Origin: Elusimicrobiota bacterium
Lineage (GTDB): Bacteria; Elusimicrobiota; Elusimicrobia; Elusimicrobiales; UBA9959
Assembly: GCA_019135865.1 (NCBI GenBank)
Contig: JAGVVD010000031.1
Span: forward strand, 1-64,000
Length of the DNA: 64,000 nucleotides
Direction: 5' to 3'
How positions within the stretch are numbered: position 1 is the first letter of the stretch; each line of letters opens with the position of its first letter. Positions 37,033 through 45,822 of the stretch are shown in pieces. Made by a program: the position numbers and the translations under genes. Below the pieces are notes generated by a model that saw only the letters and a list, made by a program, of their open reading frames with translations, was not told where the DNA came from and searched no databases.

Positions 37033-39318
37033 TCAATCGCTCAGCGTGGAAGGGTCGGCGAAGCGGTCGCGCAGCGAATTGGCGCCGTGCTGCTGCTGGC
37101 CGAAAGCCTGCCCGACCTCCGGGTTATAGACCTGGTAGGTATCGGAGACATTGGCCTCGTTCTTGATGCGCTTGTCGGTCTGGAAGTACAGGCTGGCGTA
37201 GAGGTTCTTGGGGTTCACCAGCTGTATGGCTATCTGCATCATGTTCTCGTAACCCAGGCGGCTCCTGCCGCGGCCGCTCATGATCTTGGAGAGCTTTTCC
37301 GACTTGGCGCGCCAGTCGCTCTCGTCGCGCACCGAGAAGATGTCGGCGATGACGCGGGAGGCGTGGTAGCAGGTCTGGCGGACCACGTCTATCGGGTCGA
37401 AGGAATCGTCGCCGGCGCGCTCGTAGCTCCTCAGCAGCTTGCGGGCCTCCTTCCAGTCGTAGTCGACCTTGCCGTCGTCCTTGACGCGCAGCAGGTGGCG
37501 GACCTTGTCCATGATCTCGCGGTCCAGGCCCTCCATCACGTTGAGCGTCGCCTTGAGTATCAGTTCGCCGGAAGCGCCCAGGATGTCGCGCACGGCGGTC
37601 TTGGTGAAGACCAGCGAGAAGGACATGATCGCGGACTTGTAGCTCTTGGAATCGAGGACCGGGCGACCCCATTCGTCCGTCTCCGCGGCGTTATCCGGGT
37701 CCAGTCGGGGAAAGAGGGCGTCGGTGTCTATGAGGTAGTCGCTGTTGGTGCCTTCGCCGCGGGCGCCGGCGTACTTGAGGATCTCGTTCATGCGCTCGAT
37801 CATGCCCTTGGCCTTGGACTCGTTGTGCTTGACGTAGCCCTCGTAGCGCTGGTAGACCACGGCCGCGTCGGAAACGCCGCCGCCGGCCGACTCGTAGTTC
37901 ACCACGTACATGCTCTGGTTGGTGGTGTGCTTGTAGATCTTGCCCAGAAGCGGGACGTTGATATTGCTCTCCGAGACGTTGCGGAAGGCGTTGTTCACGT
38001 GCATGACCTCGTCCGCCCCCAGCGCCTGGTAGCGGTCGTAGCGGTGGCCGGTATTACCCTCGCGCTGGTAGAGTATCGGCAGCGTGATATTGTGGCCGTT
38101 GGAATTGGAATTGTAGTGATCGGAACCGGTGAAGGTGGAGTTCAGGCCCAGTTCCTGGCCGACCGTCTGTTCGAACTCCTCCAGGGACTGCGCGCCGGCC
38201 GCTATATCGTCCTGCTCCGAATAATCGTTGACCTGCGCGCCGAGCTTTATCAGTTTGCGGATGACGGTGAGGTCGCCCTTGAGGAACTCCTCCAGCTTCT
38301 CGAGCTGCTCGCGGTTATTGGCGTCCAGGATGAACTCCATCAGGATCTTCTTGCCCTTGGTGCGGGTGTGGGAGAGACCGAAGCGGAAAGCGACGTATTT
38401 ATTGAACTCCTTCACCAGCGTCTTATTGAGTTCCTTGGCGAAGAAACCCTCGGCCTCGGGCAGGCCGATCATGCCCGCGTCGAACTTGGTATTGGCCGAG
38501 ACGCCGCCGCGGGTTATCACGGCCTGGTCCAGGCGTATGCGGAAGCGCAGGCGGTTCTCGTCCATCTTGAACAGCGTCAGGGAGGGCTTCTTCTCGCGGG
38601 TGTGGCCGAGCGAGAAGGAGAGGGTTATCCACGGCTGGACGGGGGCGCCCACTCCGCCGTTGACGGAGACGCTGAAGACCGCGGGGAACTTCCAGATCTC
38701 GCCGGGCTGCATCGCGCCCATGCGCCGGGCCGAGACCGGGAGGATGGTCTTGACCGTGCGGACGTCCAGGATGGTCAGGATCTCCTTGCAGTACTTGACC
38801 TCTTTGAGCTTGCGCACCACTATCGACTTGCCTTCCAGCCGGCCGCCTATGCCGATATTGAAAGGGTGCCCGCCGACGTCGAGGATGTCGGCGAAGGTGT
38901 GGCCCGCGTCCAGCTTGACGCCGACCTCGTCCACCAGCGCTATGCGGTTGTCGGGGTACTGCTTAAGGAAGCGCTTGAACTTGCCCTCTATGCCGCCGAC
39001 AGGATCAAAATCGACCCCCTCGCTGATATCGGGCTTTATCTCTTTGCAGACATCGTCAAAAACGTCTTCCTTGAGGTCTTCCCAGAAGTGAAGGAGTTCG
39101 TTATTGCCCTGCTGGGGCTGGACCGGCCTCGGCGCCGGGGCCTTGGCCTCGGGGACTTCCACGCCGGCCCGCATGGTAGCGACCAGGTCCCCCATATCGG
39201 CCGCGCCGTTGCGGAAAATGTCCAGTTCGCCGGAGGCGGCGAGCGCCTGCGAGGCGGGTATCTGGGCTATGAAGAGGGCTATCAGGGTTTTGAAAAGAGA
39301 TTTCGGGGTTTTGATCAT
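37033..39318 (-). CDS. Large secreted protein of unknown function
   Basis: 761 residues with a signal peptide (IALFIAQIPASQALA, cleaved before ASGELD). I do not recognise a family. The first third is alpha/beta with a Pro-rich linker near 60-70; the middle looks beta-rich (WKFPAVFSVSVNGGVG, PWITLSFSLGH, LRFRIRLDQ), followed by an Asn/Ser/His stretch and a helical C-terminal third. Cysteines are few. It stands alone between its own promoter and a strong terminator. TAAACT ends 6 bases before the ATG, with no ribosome-binding site, so the mRNA may be leaderless. Confidence 0.75.
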   Translation of the reverse strand: MIKTPKSLFKTLIALFIAQIPASQALAASGELDIFRNGAADMGDLVATMRAGVEVPEAKAPAPRPVQPQQGNNELLHFWEDLKEDVFDDVCKEIKPDISEGVDFDPVGGIEGKFKRFLKQYPDNRIALVDEVGVKLDAGHTFADILDVGGHPFNIGIGGRLEGKSIVVRKLKEVKYCKEILTILDVRTVKTILPVSARRMGAMQPGEIWKFPAVFSVSVNGGVGAPVQPWITLSFSLGHTREKKPSLTLFKMDENRLRFRIRLDQAVITRGGVSANTKFDAGMIGLPEAEGFFAKELNKTLVKEFNKYVAFRFGLSHTRTKGKKILMEFILDANNREQLEKLEEFLKGDLTVIRKLIKLGAQVNDYSEQDDIAAGAQSLEEFEQTVGQELGLNSTFTGSDHYNSNSNGHNITLPILYQREGNTGHRYDRYQALGADEVMHVNNAFRNVSESNINVPLLGKIYKHTTNQSMYVVNYESAGGGVSDAAVVYQRYEGYVKHNESKAKGMIERMNEILKYAGARGEGTNSDYLIDTDALFPRLDPDNAAETDEWGRPVLDSKSYKSAIMSFSLVFTKTAVRDILGASGELILKATLNVMEGLDREIMDKVRHLLRVKDDGKVDYDWKEARKLLRSYERAGDDSFDPIDVVRQTCYHASRVIADIFSVRDESDWRAKSEKLSKIMSGRGRSRLGYENMMQIAIQLVNPKNLYASLYFQTDKRIKNEANVSDTYQVYNPEVGQAFGQQQHGANSLRDRFADPSTLSD

Positions 39319-39360
39319 GCCTATAGTTTAGCGATAAACGGAGAGTTCCAATAGAAGCAT

Positions 39361-39415
39361 AGGGCCCAGGGCCCTTGCATATTCTTTCCTATTAAGAAGT
39401 GGGTCCTGCGGACCC
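39361..39415. other. Two palindromes between the GspF-like gene and the secreted protein gene
   Basis: AGGGCCC-A-GGGCCCT (39361-39375) and GGGTCC-TGC-GGACCC (39401-39415). Neither has a T-run, so they could be a weak terminator for the GspF-like gene or protein-binding sites upstream of the 761-residue protein. Confidence 0.45.
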
Positions 39416-39440
39416 GGAAGGGGGCCTTGTGGTCCCGGCC

Positions 39441-40763
39441 TTATCTGGTCCCGGACTTTATCACGGTGGGTTCGATCGCGGTGGGTCCCGCGGATCCGGC
39501 GGGGCGATCGAAGCCGCCGCCTATGGAGGTCTTGAGCCTGGGCTTAGGCGCGGCGGCCCCGGCCGGGGCCGCCGCGTTGGCTTTAATGAGATCGGCTATC
39601 TTCCCGCCCTGCTCGCGGTTGAACCTGGCGGTCTCGTCCCAGGAAGGGTCTCCCCCCGCCGTAGCCGGAGCCGGGCCGTCGCCGGAACGGGCCGCTCTTC
39701 CCGGCGGGGCGGAAGGGTCCGCGCCCGGCGAAGCCACGAAGGCCTCCCCCGCTCCCTTGAGCAGCCCCGGCAGGGGCCGCAGCAATATGTATATCAGCAG
39801 GAAACAGAGCGAGGCTAGCGCGATCAGGAGCGCTATCTTGAATACGGACATGGAAACCTTGAGCCGGTGCAGGTGCCTGTCATAGGCCGCCTTGCCCAGC
39901 CGCAGCAGCGTCTCGTCCAGCCGGCCGGTCTTTTCCGCCATCTCCAGACCCGGGCGGTCGGCCGGCGGCAGCAGCGGCTCCAGGCTCTCCGCCAGCCCGC
40001 GCCCCGAGGAGACCATGGCGGCGGCCCGCGCGAAGCGGCGCCGCGTCGGCGGGTCGTCGGCCGAGAACTGGTCCAGCACCGTCATTATGGCGCCCGGCGG
40101 CAGGCCGGCCTTGAGCAGCAGGCCGATGGTCGTGTAGATCTGGTAGAGCCTGGCCTGCTCCGCGAGGTAGCGGAAGCCGGGCAGCCAGTGGCCGGCCAGC
40201 GAGAGGGCCCTGCGGCCCGGAGCGGAACGCAGCGCGGCGCGGGCGGCCAGGAAAAGGACGAAGGCCGCGGCCAGCGCCGCCGGCCAGCCGGCGCAGAAAA
40301 GCCCGGCCGGCGCGTCCAGCCAGGCTGGACGGGGGAGAGCGGCGAGACCCGCGCTTTCGAGCGGGGCCATGAGGAGCGGGACGGCCTTGAACGCGACGGC
40401 GAGCAGCAGCAGCAGGACCAGCCCGGCGGCGAAAAGGGGGTAGATGAGCGCCCGCCCGATACGGCGCCGGAACTCCACCCTCACCTCCAGCATGCCGGCG
40501 TAGAGGTCCAGGAACTCGCCGGTCTTGCCCCCCTCCTCGCCGGCGCGCAGCAGCGCCAGGAAAACCGGCGGGAAGCCGCCCTGCGCCGCCAGGGCCTCGT
40601 GCAGCGCAGCTCCGCCGGCCGTGAGCCCCGCCGCGCCGGCCATCAGCCGGGCGTGCCCGCGGGAACGGGCCAGCGTGGCGAAAGCGTCGCTGAGCGGCAG
40701 CCCGCTCTTCACCGCGGCCGAGAGGTCGCGGCAGAAATTCATCAGTCTTTCGTCGGACATCAT
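39441..40763 (-). CDS. GspF/PilC-type inner-membrane protein, orphan
   Basis: 440 residues. Two T2SF domains (about 1-115 and 195-300), each with the GLPLSDAF/GLPPGAIM and GEEGGKTGEF/AEKTGRLDETL signatures, separated by membrane segments; the last membrane helix is near 310. Such proteins form the platform of type II secretion or type IV pilus machines. A 120-residue Pro/Ala-rich C-terminal tail is unusual. No other secretion genes are nearby. The start is set at ATG 40763; a TTG further upstream is in frame but lies in the A/T-rich promoter. Confidence 0.82.
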   Translation of the reverse strand: MMSDERLMNFCRDLSAAVKSGLPLSDAFATLARSRGHARLMAGAAGLTAGGAALHEALAAQGGFPPVFLALLRAGEEGGKTGEFLDLYAGMLEVRVEFRRRIGRALIYPLFAAGLVLLLLLAVAFKAVPLLMAPLESAGLAALPRPAWLDAPAGLFCAGWPAALAAAFVLFLAARAALRSAPGRRALSLAGHWLPGFRYLAEQARLYQIYTTIGLLLKAGLPPGAIMTVLDQFSADDPPTRRRFARAAAMVSSGRGLAESLEPLLPPADRPGLEMAEKTGRLDETLLRLGKAAYDRHLHRLKVSMSVFKIALLIALASLCFLLIYILLRPLPGLLKGAGEAFVASPGADPSAPPGRAARSGDGPAPATAGGDPSWDETARFNREQGGKIADLIKANAAAPAGAAAPKPRLKTSIGGGFDRPAGSAGPTAIEPTVIKSGTR

Positions 40764-40780
40764 GCGTTCAAATAATAACA

Positions 40781-40810
40781 AAAAAGGCGCGGCCCCGGGA
40801 GGACCGCGCC
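40781..40810 (-). terminator. Terminator of the His/Pro-rich repeat protein gene
   Basis: Stem GGCGCGG/CCGCGCC (40786-40792, 40804-40810) with an A-run at 40780-40785 that reads as a U-tract on the minus strand. The same A/T-rich stretch continues into the promoter of the GspF-like gene. Confidence 0.75.
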
Positions 40811-40829
40811 CTGAGGGCCTCCGGACCGC

Positions 40830-42002
40830 TCAGCGGTAGGAGGTCAGGTAACTTATCGTGTAAGCGGTGCCGTTGAGCCTGGCCTCGAGTATCACGTTGC
40901 CGCGGCTCTCGAGCCGGCGCAGTTCGCGCCGCATCTCCTCCCGGGCGTCGCTGGCGAACGAGAAATGACGGCTCTCGGTGCTCCGGATGGAAGAGCGCGC
41001 GGGCCCCTCGAAGGACAGGGAATAAGCGGAGCCGTTCAGCCGGCTCTCGAAGACGAGACAGCCGGTCTCGCGCAACTGGCGCACGGCCTCGAGCATGGAC
41101 CCGCGGGCGTCGCTGGTGAACGTGAAAGCGCCGCTGAAGAAGTCGAAGCGGCGGACGTTCCAGTCGGCGTCGTAATGGATCCCTTCGAGGTAACCGACGA
41201 CGAAGGCGCTCCCGTCCAGCCTGGATTCGAGCACGATCTTGCCGTCGCCTTTCAGTTCGCGTACGGCCTGAGCCAGCCCCTCGCGGGCGTCGCTGATAAA
41301 AGCGTAATTACCGCTGGAGTAGCGCTCTATCCGCGCTCCGGAAGGGGCCCTGAAGGCCAGCACGTAGCGGCCGCCCTCCAGCCTGTCCTCCGTGACGAGG
41401 ACGCCGGCCCCGCGCAGGTCGCGGACCGCGTCCCGCATCGACTCGCGGGCGTCGCTGGCGAAAGTGAAATATCCGCTCTCGAAGCGCAGGGTCTTCTGGT
41501 AGGCGCCCGGGTGGGACGGGTGCTGCGGCGCCGGGTGATGATGCCAGGGCGCATGATGCCAGACATCGTGGTCGTCATAATGTCCCGGGGTCCAGGGCTG
41601 CACGGGCTGCCAGGGATGGGCCGGTTGCGGCGGATGGACCGGGTGCGGGTTGGGGACCGGGGGCACCGGCGGAGTCCACGGGTTATGAGGATTCACCGGG
41701 TTGGACGGGTGCGAAGGATGCGACGGATGGGAAGGCTGCGGAGGATGGGAAGGATGCCCGCCGCCCGGCACCGAAGGATGACTCGGCTGGGACGGGTTCG
41801 ACGGGTGCGACGGCTGAGATGGATGCGACGGATGCGGGTTATGCGGCGGTTTGGGCGGTTTCGGCTTGGCAGCCTTCACCCCGTCGAGGAGAGCTTCTAT
41901 GCTCTCCGGATCATCGAAGTCGACGGAGTGCGCGGAAACGGCGAACGGACGAAGGATCATCGCCGCGGCGACGATCATGATCAATTTTGCGGTCTTCCTC
42001 AT
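40830..42002 (-). CDS. Secreted His/Pro-rich protein with four novel SDAR repeats
   Basis: 390 residues. Signal peptide (ends AVSA), then a low-complexity region (about 45-165) of HPSxPS-type tandem repeats with many His, then four repeats starting near 178, 233, 292 and 346. Consensus: F-x-SDAR-x2-M-x3-VR-x-L-x3-G-x-(I/V)-x-(T/E)-x-RL-(N/D/E)-G-(S/T/G)-x-Y. The length (about 45 core residues) and alternating pattern suggest a small alpha/beta unit with one helix. I do not recognise the family. The His-rich stretch could bind zinc, copper or nickel. AGGAGGGG lies upstream of the ATG, which decides the start over the longer open frame. Confidence 0.78.
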   Translation of the reverse strand: MRKTAKLIMIVAAAMILRPFAVSAHSVDFDDPESIEALLDGVKAAKPKPPKPPHNPHPSHPSQPSHPSNPSQPSHPSVPGGGHPSHPPQPSHPSHPSHPSNPVNPHNPWTPPVPPVPNPHPVHPPQPAHPWQPVQPWTPGHYDDHDVWHHAPWHHHPAPQHPSHPGAYQKTLRFESGYFTFASDARESMRDAVRDLRGAGVLVTEDRLEGGRYVLAFRAPSGARIERYSSGNYAFISDAREGLAQAVRELKGDGKIVLESRLDGSAFVVGYLEGIHYDADWNVRRFDFFSGAFTFTSDARGSMLEAVRQLRETGCLVFESRLNGSAYSLSFEGPARSSIRSTESRHFSFASDAREEMRRELRRLESRGNVILEARLNGTAYTISYLTSYR

Positions 42003-42143
42003 AACTTTACCCCTCCTGGCCGGTCTTGCCCCAATATCATACCTCCGGGAACACCGCCCCGGTATGAGCCATGGGGCCCCGCGGGCCCCTGTTTTTCGGC
42101 CCATTGAAAATGCGCATGGTCCTATTGCCCTGTCAAGACCGGG

Positions 42144-42176
42144 GCGGAAAAAAAGCCGGCCCTAAAAGGCCGGCTT
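42144..42176 (-). terminator. Terminator of the bPH2 gene
   Basis: 9-bp stem AAGCCGGCC/GGCCGGCTT (42153-42161, 42168-42176), loop CTAAAA, with an A-run on the left that becomes a U-tract on the minus strand. It lies about 40 bp past the bPH2 stop. Confidence 0.85.
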
Positions 42177-42217
42177 CTACGGGGAGGTTCGCTCCTGAAA
42201 AAGGATTCAGGCGGTAT

Positions 42218-42820
42218 TTAAAGACGCTTTTCGAGCGCCGCCCTTATCGCCTTGAGCTCCGCCAGTATCCGCTCCTGCATATCGAAGACGGGCCCCTTCT
42301 CCGGCTCAGGCTGCTGCCGGAACGCCGTTCCGTCGCGGCCGGAGACCGGCGCCTTCACCCTGGCCATGACGGCCTCCTTCACCCCTTCCAGGTCCTTTAT
42401 TCCCATGAAACTGAGCTCCGCGAAACCGCCTTGGGCGGCGGAAGCGCCGGCGGTCTGAACGTGCACGGTGCCCACTCCGTACAGCCGCTGCACGGGGCCC
42501 TGCGCGATGTCCACGTTCGTGATCTTGGAATAGGGCACCGTCACCCGCCGCTTCCAGAAGACGCCCGAATCGCAGCGCAGCGCGTCGTCGCCGATCTCGT
42601 ATTTCAGGGAGCCGTAGAAAGCCGGTATCCAGAGCGCCAGCAGCAGCGCGACCAGGAGCAGCAGGCCGATGAACAACGGTATCATGAACGTGCCGGGAGG
42701 GTCCAGCGGCACGAAAACCAGCACTGCGGCGAGAACGGCGACCGGGATGAATACCGGCGTCATATAAATATAGAAAAGGCTCTTGAGTTCCTGTTCCGGC
42801 TTTATATCTATCGTCTCCAT
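42218..42820 (-). CDS. Bacterial PH-domain (bPH2, YdbS-like) membrane protein
   Basis: 200 residues. Two adjacent membrane helices (about 20-65), then a bPH2 domain: LKYEIGDDALRCDSGVFWKRRVTVPYSKITNVDIAQGPVQRLYGVGTV is the diagnostic stretch. A C-terminal tail of about 50 residues ends in a short amphipathic helix (MQERILAELKAIRAALEK). Function in this family is unknown, usually linked to the envelope. CGGAGGA precedes the ATG. Confidence 0.85.
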   Translation of the reverse strand: METIDIKPEQELKSLFYIYMTPVFIPVAVLAAVLVFVPLDPPGTFMIPLFIGLLLLVALLLALWIPAFYGSLKYEIGDDALRCDSGVFWKRRVTVPYSKITNVDIAQGPVQRLYGVGTVHVQTAGASAAQGGFAELSFMGIKDLEGVKEAVMARVKAPVSGRDGTAFRQQPEPEKGPVFDMQERILAELKAIRAALEKRL

Positions 42821-43002
42821 CGTATCCTCCGGCCCGCTATTCTATTCCCATATGATAACAAAAACCGGCCTTTCAGCCAGTCCCTGGTCCTCCCCGCCCC
42901 TCCCTGTTTTGACATGCCACCCCAATCATGCGAAAGTATCAACACAGGGCTAATACGATGAACACCGCCGCCGCACGGCGCCCACACCCCGGTAACGCAA
43001 CT

Positions 43003-43940
43003 ATGCATGCGCATAAACACAACCGAGAAGTCATTATATTGGGACTGCCGCCTGTCACGCCCGGGGTCAAGGGCATGTGGCACAACGGCTACCCCGTGCA
43101 CAAAGGCGAGACCGAGACCAGCGTGAACTTCGCCACGCTCTACGCCCGGTAGCGCGGCATAGTCCCCGACCAGGACCGGCTGCGGCGGGAATGGCTGAAC
43201 TTCGTGGACACGCTGCTCCTGTCGGGATTCCACCTACACATCTTCCCTTTCCCCGCGGAGCTCAACCGCCCCGACAGCCTTTACCACGACGCCGTCTTCA
43301 TCCGCGACGATGGAATGATCTTCCGCAGCATCTGGATCAAGGGCCGCTTCAGCGTGAAGGACCACGTAACCGAGGGTGAGTTCCACACCTGGCTGATCTC
43401 CTCCAAACTCCACAAGACCGTGATCACCCGCCGAAGGACTCCTTCCTCGAAGGCGGTGACATCAACTTCCTCATGACCGAGGGCGGCAGTTATTATTTCG
43501 GCGGGCTCTCGCGCTCGACCAAAAAGGGACACGACTTCGTGCGCGACATCGTGCGCCCCGACCACCACATCCTGCTGGAGTCGGAAGGATACCACCTCGA
43601 CACCGTGTTCACACCGGTGGTCTCGGCGGAAAACCGCCTGGCCGCGCTGATAGTGGCCTCGGACAGCCTCAAACCCAGGAGCCGGGCCAGGCTCCGGGAA
43701 CTGAAGGTGCCAGTGATTGAAGTCTCCGCGCAGGACTCCACCGTCAGCGGCGACACGCTGGGCGATTACGCCGTCAACGCGCTGGTGGCCCCGGGAGTGA
43801 TGGTGAACTCCAGCCGCTTTTCCACGCCCGGCGTGGAAGAACGACTGAAGAAAATGGGCATCGAGCGCTACGTCTCCCCCCTAACCAGCTTCAAATACGC
43901 CGGCGGCTCCGTCCACTGCCTCACCAACGAGATCTTCTGA
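43003..43940 (+). pseudogene. Broken amidinotransferase/DDAH-family gene
   Basis: Three open segments join into one protein of the guanidine-group-modifying family (arginine deiminase, dimethylarginine hydrolase). An in-frame TAG at 43150-43152 interrupts the N-terminal part, and a one-base deletion near 43431 shifts the frame just before the LEGGD motif. The catalytic Cys region GGSVHCLTNEIF is intact at the C-terminus. Apart from the two lesions the sequence is well preserved, so inactivation is recent or an assembly error. The start is uncertain; homology begins at about 43021. Confidence 0.8.
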
Positions 43941-44033
43941 GCCCCGGTCCGTTTATCCGCAAGACGATCCGTCTTTGCCCCAAATTAGTAGAATACACCG
44001 GGGACCGCCGCATCAGTTCAGGAGATCACGATC

Positions 44034-45554
44034 ATGAGGTCGGTTTTCATATTTGCAGCATGTATTCTGTTCCTAAACACACCGTCTCCGGCCGGCTCTT
44101 CCTGCGCCACCCTTGACGAATGCCGCGCGGAATTAAAGGCCGGCTCCGCCCTGGACAGACGGGAAACTATAAAACGTCTGCCTCTGTTCAAGAAAGCGGC
44201 GGTCTCCGACCTGATTATAGCACTCAAAGACAAAGATCATTATGTCCGTCTTGAAGCGGCGCGTTCTTTGGGCGAAATAGGCCCCGAGGCAGAAGCCTCC
44301 TCCCCGAATCTGGCCGCGCTCCTGGGGGAAAGTTCGCAAGACTTACGGCAGTACGCCTCCGCCTCACTTGTAAGGATCGGAACGTCTTCCATCCCTTCAT
44401 TAATAGCCTTTCTGAACACCCCGAACCTGCTAGCACAGGACAATGCGGCGACGACGCTGTCAAGAATGGGAACACCCGCGATTCCGGCCCTGACGGCGGC
44501 GCTGCACTCTCCCGGCCGCCATCTCCAACGGGGAGCCGCTACCGCTTTGGGCGTCATTGGTCCGCCCGCAAAAGAGGCTGTTCCGCGCCTTGCGAAACTA
44601 CTGAACGCCGACGACTTTGAAGTCCAACGGGCGGCGGCTTTTGCAATAGGGAAGATCGGCCACGCCCCCGAAGAAGACATCCTGATGCTCGCGAAAAACC
44701 TGCAAAGCAGCGACAATACTGTCCTGGAACACACCATCATGGTTATAACAGGGCTAGGACCAGCAGGGAAAATCGCCGTCCCAATTATCACGCCCCTGCT
44801 TTTCAGCGAAGGCAAGCCGATTACCAGCAGGGTATTCGAGGCTCTTTTTGCGATCGGGCCCGGAGCTGCAGCGGCTGTTCCCACTTTGATCAGAATTCTT
44901 GACCACAGAGACGTTGAGACGCGAAAGCGCGCCGCGATATCATTGGGCGCCATAGGCCCCGGGGCAAAAAACGCCGTACCGTCACTGATAACCGCCCTCA
45001 AAGACCCGGCCGGGGAAGTCCAAAAGGAGGCGGCGGTTGCTTTAGGAAAGATAGGGCCGTCCGCTGCTGCCGCAGTCCCGGCCCTTATTGAGACGCTAAC
45101 TCATCTTCCGGATGCCGCTATCGCCTTAAACGCGATAGACCCTGCCGCATTAAAAAATAGCGCCTTGCCCCTGATAAAACTTCTGGAAAAGGCGGATTCC
45201 ATGGCGCAGGAGAACATCGCCCGGATACTTAGCGATATAGGGCCGGCGATAGTCCCGGCGCTGACCGCTGCTCTTACGGCCAGCAAGGACCCGGACATTC
45301 GGAATCATATCGCCGACGCACTGCGCGGCATCGGGCCCGCTGCGATAGAGGCGTCTCCAATCTTAATGGACATACTGAAGGAAACCCACGATATTCTTCA
45401 GCAACACCCGGACTACACCCCTCACGCTGACGGACACCTGGAACCGGTAAGGTGGCTCAATGGCACGGCGTGCCTGGCGCTATGGGATATAGATCCCACG
45501 ACGGCCGAAAATCTAGACCCCTCGCTCGACTGTTATGCCCCTTGCGGACTTTGA
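44034..45554 (+). CDS. Secreted HEAT-repeat protein
   Basis: 506 residues. Signal peptide (MRSVFIFAACILFLNTPSPAG) and then about 10-11 HEAT/PBS-lyase-like repeats of 30-40 residues; typical units contain RLEAARSLGEIGPEA, KRAAISLGAIGPGAKNAVP and KEAAVALGKIGPSAAAAVP. Such arrays bind proteins; no catalytic motif is seen. GGAGAT precedes the ATG and TAGAAT at about 43988 may be its -10. Base composition is less GC-rich than the pfa/ole region. It lies just outside the integrated element. Confidence 0.8.
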   Translation: MRSVFIFAACILFLNTPSPAGSSCATLDECRAELKAGSALDRRETIKRLPLFKKAAVSDLIIALKDKDHYVRLEAARSLGEIGPEAEASSPNLAALLGESSQDLRQYASASLVRIGTSSIPSLIAFLNTPNLLAQDNAATTLSRMGTPAIPALTAALHSPGRHLQRGAATALGVIGPPAKEAVPRLAKLLNADDFEVQRAAAFAIGKIGHAPEEDILMLAKNLQSSDNTVLEHTIMVITGLGPAGKIAVPIITPLLFSEGKPITSRVFEALFAIGPGAAAAVPTLIRILDHRDVETRKRAAISLGAIGPGAKNAVPSLITALKDPAGEVQKEAAVALGKIGPSAAAAVPALIETLTHLPDAAIALNAIDPAALKNSALPLIKLLEKADSMAQENIARILSDIGPAIVPALTAALTASKDPDIRNHIADALRGIGPAAIEASPILMDILKETHDILQQHPDYTPHADGHLEPVRWLNGTACLALWDIDPTTAENLDPSLDCYAPCGL

Positions 45555-45605
45555 CCCTATCTGGGCGCGAACTGACGCAAGGAGGCAAATCCTTTTCGGA
45601 TAAAT

Positions 45606-45631
45606 AAAAACCGGCCTTTCAGCCGGTTTTT
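45606..45631. terminator. Bidirectional terminator next to attL
   Basis: Stem AAAACCGGC/GCCGGTTTT with loop CTTTCA. It can end the HEAT gene on plus. Before integration it would have lain just downstream of tRNA-Gly, so it is probably the original tRNA terminator on minus. Confidence 0.85.
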
Positions 45632-45637
45632 TAAATC

Positions 45638-45684
45638 TTGGAGCGGGCGAAGGGAATCGAACCCTCGTCTGAACCTTGGCAAGG
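45638..45684. repeat. attL: 47-bp copy of the tRNA-Gly 3' half
   Basis: Identical to 62499-62545. It spans from the encoded CCA end through the T-arm to the anticodon stem. The tRNA 5' half is missing here, so this copy is not a functional tRNA. Confidence 0.95.
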
Positions 45685-45780
45685 GAGAAAATCGACTTTG
45701 TCGGTTTTTGACAATTTCGGTTCCTCATTGGAGAAACCAGCTCACACACACCAAGCTCGTTATACCGCTTTTGTCCATTT

Positions 45781-45811
45781 TAGACACTCAGTAGACACCA
45801 AAATGGACACC
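45781..45811 (+). promoter_or_regulatory. Candidate integrase arm-type sites, left end
   Basis: Three TRGACACY motifs in direct orientation: TAGACACT at 45781, TAGACACC at 45792, TGGACACC at 45804, spaced 11 and 12 bp, about 100 bp inside attL. An inverted half (TTGTCCA) lies at 45771. The same TGGACACC pair occurs at the right end. Confidence 0.6.
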
Positions 45812-45822
45812 CACAGCTTGCC

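Noticed and set aside
37087-39354. 755-codon open frame opposite the secreted 761-residue protein
   Set aside because: The minus-strand frame has a signal peptide, promoter and terminator; the opposite frame is low in motif content and runs past the promoter.
41620-41880. CRISPR-like short repeats in the His/Pro gene
   Set aside because: The repeats are codon-level HPS/QPS repeats inside a coding frame, with no constant-length spacers.
43003-43152. TAG read as a recoded amino acid (pyrrolysine) in the amidinotransferase gene
   Set aside because: A separate frameshift in the same gene makes simple decay or sequence error the better explanation, and no Pyl genes are seen.
45638-45684. A second tRNA gene at the left junction
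   Set aside because: Only the 3' half of tRNA-Gly is present; the 5' half and D-arm are missing, so it is attL.
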